This document shows, piece by piece, positions 58,280-64,000 of a DNA stretch of 64,000 nucleotides. Source of the DNA: Streptomyces cyaneogriseus subsp. noncyanogenus (lineage in GTDB: Bacteria > Actinomycetota > Actinomycetes > Streptomycetales > Streptomycetaceae). Made by a program: the position numbers and the translations under genes. How positions within the stretch are numbered: position 1 is the stretch's first letter; each line of letters opens with the position of its first letter. Location: positions 5,952,001-6,016,000 of the forward strand of contig NZ_CP010849.1 in NCBI RefSeq assembly GCF_000931445.1, in the 5' to 3' direction. Under the pieces are notes generated by a model. It had not been told where the DNA came from, made no database searches, and saw only the letters and a program-made list of their open reading frames with translations.

Positions 58280-58361
58280 GCGCCGGAGGCTAGGCAGGAA
58301 AGCTGAGAGGACGGTGGGAGCTTCTTGAGGGTTGGCTTATCGCCGCCGGATGTGACGTGAC

Positions 58362-59204
58362 TCACGGGCCGTCCGGCCGCGGTGGCAGACCGGCGTAGGC
58401 GGCGCCCGCGTCCCGCAGCCGCTCGTGCAGCGCGTGGAAGACGGCCGCCGAGCGCGCGCCCGGCCAGTCGGCGGGCAGCAGGCGCGCGGGCAGTCCGGGG
58501 TCGGTGTACGGCAGGTGGCGCCAGGAGTCCAGGGCCAGGAGGTAGTCGCGGTAGGCGTCCTCCGGCGGGGTGTCCGCGCGCCGCCGCCAGCTCTCCAGCA
58601 CCCGCTCGTGGCGGTCGAGGAACGCCTCGTGCTGCGCGGCGATCGCCTCCAGGTCCCACCAGCGGGCCACCGCCCGGGCCGTCGGGGCGAAGCCCAGGTG
58701 CTCGCCGCGGAAGAGGTCCACGTACCCGTCCAGGCCCAGCCGCTCCAGGGCGTGCCGCGTCTCCTCGTACAGCCGGGCCGGGGCGATCCACACCCCGGGC
58801 GCGGCGGTGCCGAAGCCGAGTCCGGCCAGGCGCGAGCGCAGCACGTGCCGCTTCTGCCGCTCCGACTCCGGGACGGAGAACACCGCCAGCACCCAGCCCT
58901 CGTCCCCGGGCGGCACCGCGGCGTAGATGCGCCGGTCGCCGTCGTCGAGCAACTGCCGGGCCTGCGCGGACAGCTCGTACCCGGCGGCGCCCCGCTCGGT
59001 GCGGGCCGGCAGCAGCAGCCCGCGCCGCTTGAGCCGGGAGACCGACGACCGCACGGACGGCGCGTCCACCCCGACCGCGGCCAGCAGCCGGATCAGCTCG
59101 GCGACGGGCACCGGGCCCGGCACGTGCCGGCCGTACGCGCCGTAGAACGTGACGATCAGGGACCTCGGGGCGTGCTGCGCGTGCTGCTCGGACACGTTGA
59201 TCAT
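58362..59204 (-). CDS. PaaX-family transcriptional regulator
   Basis: 280 residues from ATG 59204. PaaX features: N-terminal winged helix with SLIVTFYGAYGRHVPGPVPV, DAPSVRSSVSRLKRRGLLLP, central DEGWVLAVFSVPESERQKRH, VLRSRLAGLGFGTAAPGVWI (conserved PaaX block), and C-terminal YRDYLLALDSWRHLPYTDPG, LPARLLPADWPGARSAAVF. In phenylacetate systems PaaX is a repressor that releases DNA on binding the aryl-CoA ester. Encoded just before the CoA ligase on the same strand and between the two divergent catabolic transcripts; probable repressor of the cluster, with 2-aminobenzoyl-CoA or a related ester as inducer. Confidence 0.93.
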   Translation of the reverse strand: MINVSEQHAQHAPRSLIVTFYGAYGRHVPGPVPVAELIRLLAAVGVDAPSVRSSVSRLKRRGLLLPARTERGAAGYELSAQARQLLDDGDRRIYAAVPPGDEGWVLAVFSVPESERQKRHVLRSRLAGLGFGTAAPGVWIAPARLYEETRHALERLGLDGYVDLFRGEHLGFAPTARAVARWWDLEAIAAQHEAFLDRHERVLESWRRRADTPPEDAYRDYLLALDSWRHLPYTDPGLPARLLPADWPGARSAAVFHALHERLRDAGAAYAGLPPRPDGP

Positions 59205-59241
59205 CTTAGGTCGTCGGCATCGGTGCTGGTCACCCCAGGTG

Positions 59242-60849
59242 TCAGCGGGGCGGTTCGCCCCCCGGTACCCCATCGGCGCGCAGCTTGAACCGCTGGAGCT
59301 TGCCGGTCGCCGTGCGCGGCAGCGCGTCCAGGAAGACGATCTCGCGGGGGCACTTGTACGGCGCCAGCTCCGACATGACGAAGGCCCGCAGCGCCTCGGC
59401 GTCCCGCTCGGCGCCCTCCCTCAGTACGGCGTACGCCACCACGATCCGCCCGCGCGCCTCGTCGGGCCGGCCCACCACCGCCGCCTCCACCACGTCCGGA
59501 TGGCGCAGCAGCGCGTCCTCCACCTCCGGCCCCGCGATGTTGTACCCGGCGGAGACGATCATGTCGTCGGCGCGGGCCACGTACCGGAAGTAGCCGTCGG
59601 GCTCACGCACGTAGGTGTCCCCGGTGACGTTCCAGCCGTCGCGCACGTACTCCCGCTGGCGCGGATCGGCGAGGTACCGGCAACCGACCGGCCCGCGCAC
59701 CGCCAGCAGGCCGGGCTTCCCGTCGGGCACGGGTGCGCCGTTCCGGTCCTGTACGCGCGCCTGCCACCCCGGCACCGCGACGCCCGTCGTGCCCGGCCGT
59801 ATGTCGTCGTCGGCCGCCGAGATGAAGATGTGCAGCAGCTCGGTGGCGCCGATGCCGTTGATCAGGCGCAGGCCCGTGCGCTCGTGCCAGGCCCGCCAGG
59901 TGGCCGCGGGCAGGTTCTCGCCCGCCGAGACGCAGCGCCGCAGCGAGGAGATGTCGTACGCGTCCACCTCGCCGAGCATCGCGCGGTACGCCGTCGGCGC
60001 GGTGAACAGCACCGACACCCGGTGCTCGGCGATCGCGGGCAGCAGCCGCGCGGGCGTGGCCCGTTCCAGCAGCAGCGCGCCGGCCCCCGCCCGCAGCGGG
60101 AAGACCACCAGCCCGCCCAGCCCGAAGGTGAACCCCAGCGGAGGACTGCCCGCGAACAGGTCGTCCCGGCGCGGTTTCAGCACCCGCTCGGAGAAGGTGT
60201 CGGCGACCGCCAGCACATCCCGGTGGAAGTGCATGCACCCCTTGGGGCGGCCGGTGGTGCCCGAGGTGAACGCGATCAGCGCCACGTCGTCCGCCGCCGT
60301 GGCGAGTGCCGGGTACGGCGTGCCGGGCGCCGGGCGGCGCAGCAGGTCGTCGCGGGCCTCCCCGCCGAAGGCCGTGATCCGCAGCCCCGGTATCCGGGCG
60401 TCGGCCAGGCCGCCGAGCGCCCGGACGTCGCACAGCGCGTGCCGGACGCGCGCGATCCGGCAGATCTGGCGCAGTTCGTGCGGGCGCTGCTGGGCCAGCA
60501 CGGTGACGGCGACCGCGCCCGCCTTCAGCACCGCCAGCCAGCAGGCGGCCAGCCAGGGCGTGGTGGGGCCGCGCAGCAGCACCCGGTTGCCGGGCACCAC
60601 GCCGAGGTCGCCGGTGAGCAGGTGGGCGATCCGGTCGACGCGGGCGCGCAGTTCGCCGTAGGTCCAGACGGTCCCGGCGCCGGTGCGGAAGGCCGGGCGG
60701 TCGTCCGGCGGCCCGGCCAGCAGCTCGGCGGCGCAGTTCAGCCGGTCGGGGTAGCGCAGCTCCGGGAGGTCGAGGCGGAGCTCGGGCCACTGCTCGGCGG
60801 GCGGGAGGTGGTCGCGCGCGAAGGTGTCGACATGAGCCGAGGAGATCAT
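59242..60849 (-). CDS. Benzoate-CoA-ligase-family aryl-CoA ligase (probable 2-aminobenzoate-CoA ligase)
   Basis: 535 residues from ATG 60849. ANL superfamily: P-loop LIAFTSGTTGRPKGCMHFHR, LGFTFGLGGLVVFPLRAGAG, INGIGATELLHIFISA (A5; the GATELLHIF form is typical of benzoate/2-aminobenzoate-CoA ligases), DGWNVTGDTYVREPDGYFRY, ARADDMIVSAGYNIAGPEVE, and the catalytic Lys in LPRTATGKLQRFKL. It forms the CoA thioester via an adenylate. Divergent from the acyl-CoA dehydrogenase gene. It supplies the substrate of the bifunctional monooxygenase/reductase; choice among benzoate, salicylate and anthranilate is by context. Confidence 0.9.
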   Translation of the reverse strand: MISSAHVDTFARDHLPPAEQWPELRLDLPELRYPDRLNCAAELLAGPPDDRPAFRTGAGTVWTYGELRARVDRIAHLLTGDLGVVPGNRVLLRGPTTPWLAACWLAVLKAGAVAVTVLAQQRPHELRQICRIARVRHALCDVRALGGLADARIPGLRITAFGGEARDDLLRRPAPGTPYPALATAADDVALIAFTSGTTGRPKGCMHFHRDVLAVADTFSERVLKPRRDDLFAGSPPLGFTFGLGGLVVFPLRAGAGALLLERATPARLLPAIAEHRVSVLFTAPTAYRAMLGEVDAYDISSLRRCVSAGENLPAATWRAWHERTGLRLINGIGATELLHIFISAADDDIRPGTTGVAVPGWQARVQDRNGAPVPDGKPGLLAVRGPVGCRYLADPRQREYVRDGWNVTGDTYVREPDGYFRYVARADDMIVSAGYNIAGPEVEDALLRHPDVVEAAVVGRPDEARGRIVVAYAVLREGAERDAEALRAFVMSELAPYKCPREIVFLDALPRTATGKLQRFKLRADGVPGGEPPR

Positions 60850-60940
60850 GGCGGTTCGCCCCCTTGCCTGGGCGGGGTTCGTCCCCGTGCCTGGCGGCCT
60901 CGGTGGTGGGCTCGCCCCGCCCCCCGAGCGTAGCGCCTTG

Positions 60941-60970
60941 GTGACGGCAGTCAACGGGACGCGATACCGT
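60941..60970 (+). promoter_or_regulatory. Promoter with overlapping operator-like motif of the dehydrogenase/RidA operon
   Basis: GTGACG (-35), an 18-nt spacer and TACCGT (-10), with GTGACGGCAGTCA across the -35. Same architecture and 12 of 13 bases in the motif as at 54152. It lies 74 nt before the acyl-CoA dehydrogenase start. Confidence 0.55.
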
Positions 60971-61043
60971 CGTACGGGCGGCCGCCGCACGGCCGCGGGC
61001 GGACGGCAGCGGCCGGCGAGGCCGCGGGGAGAGAGGACCGGCG

Positions 61044-63219
<2,176 letters not shown>

Positions 63220-63237
63220 CCGTTCCGCCCGCTTCCG

Positions 63238-63273
63238 GCCCCGCCCGCCCGGACGTCATCCGGCGGGCGGGGC
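63238..63273. terminator. GC hairpin terminator
   Basis: GCCCCGCCCGCC and GGCGGGCGGGGC form a 12-bp stem, extended by three pairs after a one-base bulge around the loop CGTCA. Located between the convergent 62761 and 63334 genes; serves both. Confidence 0.75.
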
Positions 63274-63333
63274 ACGCCGGTCGGGTTCTGGGGGCGGGCC
63301 GCGTCGACGTCCGCCCCCCCCGCGTGGACGGTC

Positions 63334-63696
63334 TCAGCCGCGGGGCGTACGGAACTCCGGCTGATCGATGACGCGCAGCCAGCTCCCGTCGGGCTGGCGC
63401 CGGACCACCTGCGCACGCGCGCCCGCACCGTCCGAGGGCGGGGTCGACGTCAGGGCGATATCGCCCTGGACCAGCGTCGGAAGCGGCGGCTCCGGCTCGA
63501 AACGCGGCGCCTGGGCCAGCATCTTCTCGAACAGCCCGCGAATGTTCTCGCGGCCCACCGTGACGCTGCCGGGCGGGTAGGCCATCACCGCCTCCTCCTC
63601 GTACAGGGCGGCCAGCCCGGCGGCGTCACCGGCGTTGGCGCGCTCGACGAAGAGGCGGGTGAGATCCTCCGGCTGCATGGCCTTCTCCTGAACCGA
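63334..63696 (-). CDS. SnoaL/NTF2-like (YybH-type) protein
   Basis: 120 residues from GTG 63696 (AAGGGG upstream); ATG 63678 with AGGAG is an equally good start and gives 114. NTF2-like cone fold: EDLTRLFVERANAGDAAGLA, ALYEEEAVMAYPPGSVTVGR, ENIRGLFEKMLAQAPRFEPE, GDIALTSTPPSDGAG, WLRVIDQPEFRTPRG. The RANAGDAAGLAALYEEEAV and VGRENIRG segments are typical of YybH/SgcJ-like proteins of unknown ligand or small-molecule isomerase function. Divergent from the LysR gene at 63846, whose binding box lies between them, so it may be a LysR target. Confidence 0.85.
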   Translation of the reverse strand, partial: SVQEKAMQPEDLTRLFVERANAGDAAGLAALYEEEAVMAYPPGSVTVGRENIRGLFEKMLAQAPRFEPEPPLPTLVQGDIALTSTPPSDGAGARAQVVRRQPDGSWLRVIDQPEFRTPRG

Positions 63697-63811
63697 CACG
63701 GCTGCCCCTTTCCTGTACACGGACTGCGATGACCGACGGCGCCTGACGGCTTCTCTGCCTGCGACGCCTGCGACGACACGAGTCTCCGACGCCCTCGGCC
63801 GGTAAGTCCAA

Positions 63812-63828
63812 GCGATTGTTCTGATCGC
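63812..63828. promoter_or_regulatory. LysR-type binding box
   Basis: GCGAT-N7-ATCGC, a perfect inverted repeat with T-N11-A spacing, 17 bp upstream of the LysR start and in the divergent region to the SnoaL-like gene. Confidence 0.6.
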
Positions 63829-63845
63829 AACTAGAATCCACAGTT

Positions 63846-64000
63846 ATGGAACTGAGGCAGTTGGCGTACTTCCTCGCCGTCGCCGAGGAGCGCAACTTCA
63901 CCCGGGCCGCCGAGCGGGTGCACATCAGCCAGCCCGGGATCAGCGCCCGGATACGCCGGCTCGAGGACGAGCTGGGGGCCGTGCTCGTCGACCGGTCCGG
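63846..64000 (+). CDS. LysR-family regulator, N-terminal part (runs off the window)
   Basis: The first 51 residues from ATG 63846 are present: ELRQLAYFLAVAEERNFTRA, AERVHISQPGISARIRRLED, ELGAVLVDRSG. This is a complete LysR winged helix-turn-helix start (recognition helix QPGISARIRRLE). The effector domain lies outside. Divergent from the SnoaL-like gene. Nothing can be said about its inducer. Confidence 0.92.
   Translation, partial: MELRQLAYFLAVAEERNFTRAAERVHISQPGISARIRRLEDELGAVLVDRS

Overview
The window is chromosomal DNA of a Streptomyces or a very close relative. GC content and codon use are those of streptomycetes, many starts are GTG, genes are chained by 4-nt GTGA/ATGA overlaps, and typical families are present: SigB-type sigma factor, GAF-SpoIIE phosphatase, HTH/DUF397 pairs, a SepF paralogue, F420-type enzymes and a bldA-type TTA codon. 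The left and right ends cut through genes. I see no tRNA, rRNA, CRISPR array, insertion sequence or origin.

Layout. 1-9.6 kb is a stress-signalling region with much gene debris: fragments of an alpha/beta hydrolase, a GH26-like mannanase, RNase J, a YihY/BrkB membrane protein and an ATPase-tail/STAS junction lie between intact genes for an MmyB-like regulator, a metallo-beta-lactamase-fold hydrolase, a carboxylesterase, a SigB-family sigma factor, CsbD, a small hydrophobic protein and a GAF-SpoIIE phosphatase. 10.2-15.1 kb is an L-fucose-type oxidative catabolic operon (dehydratase, ketodeoxyfuconate dehydrogenase, fucose dehydrogenase, lactonase) with a divergent FadR-type regulator. 15.1-19.4 kb holds heat-shock and stress genes: a grpE paralogue behind a possible dnaK tail, hsp20 with a clear promoter and an HspR-type HAIR element, a GCS2-type ligase and a hemerythrin protein. 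20-23.6 kb has an HD-domain protein and three successive DJ-1/PfpI-type proteins, two of them GlxA-like AraC regulators. 23.8-26.6 kb has an XRE/DUF397/DUF3592 set and an amidinotransferase.

26.9-37.1 kb is a ten-gene minus-strand aromatic or heteroaromatic catabolic cluster (two FAH hydrolases, cyclase-family hydrolase, FAD monooxygenase, ACMSD-like amidohydrolase, extradiol dioxygenase, two SDRs, CoA-transferase A and B) read away from a LysR gene with a clean LysR box. I cannot name its substrate. 37.2-40.1 kb is a cobalt ECF transporter (cbiMNQO) under a cobalamin riboswitch. 40.3-45 kb carries a SepF paralogue, a P-loop ATPase with MazG, small conserved proteins and an F420-dependent LLM oxidoreductase. 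45.1-49.3 kb is the Hen1-Pnkp RNA-repair pair. 49.5-53.4 kb is an arginine deiminase pathway set (arcA, argF/arcB-type carbamoyltransferase, amino-acid permease). 54.2-62.6 kb is an aerobic 2-aminobenzoyl-CoA (anthranilate) or salicylyl-CoA type pathway: CoA ligase, bifunctional monooxygenase/reductase, enoyl-CoA hydratase, acyl-CoA dehydrogenase, RidA and a PaaX-family regulator. Two of its promoters share the same operator-like element.

The most important point for any user of this sequence is technical. At 49146-49342 the assembly contains two untrimmed copies of the 454 Titanium paired-end linker (each includes a perfect loxP site) plus two duplicated tags. They hide the real end of Pnkp and create a false 1905-residue fusion with arginine deiminase. 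The insertion is not biology. A probable homopolymer frameshift near 24098 fits the same sequencing technology.
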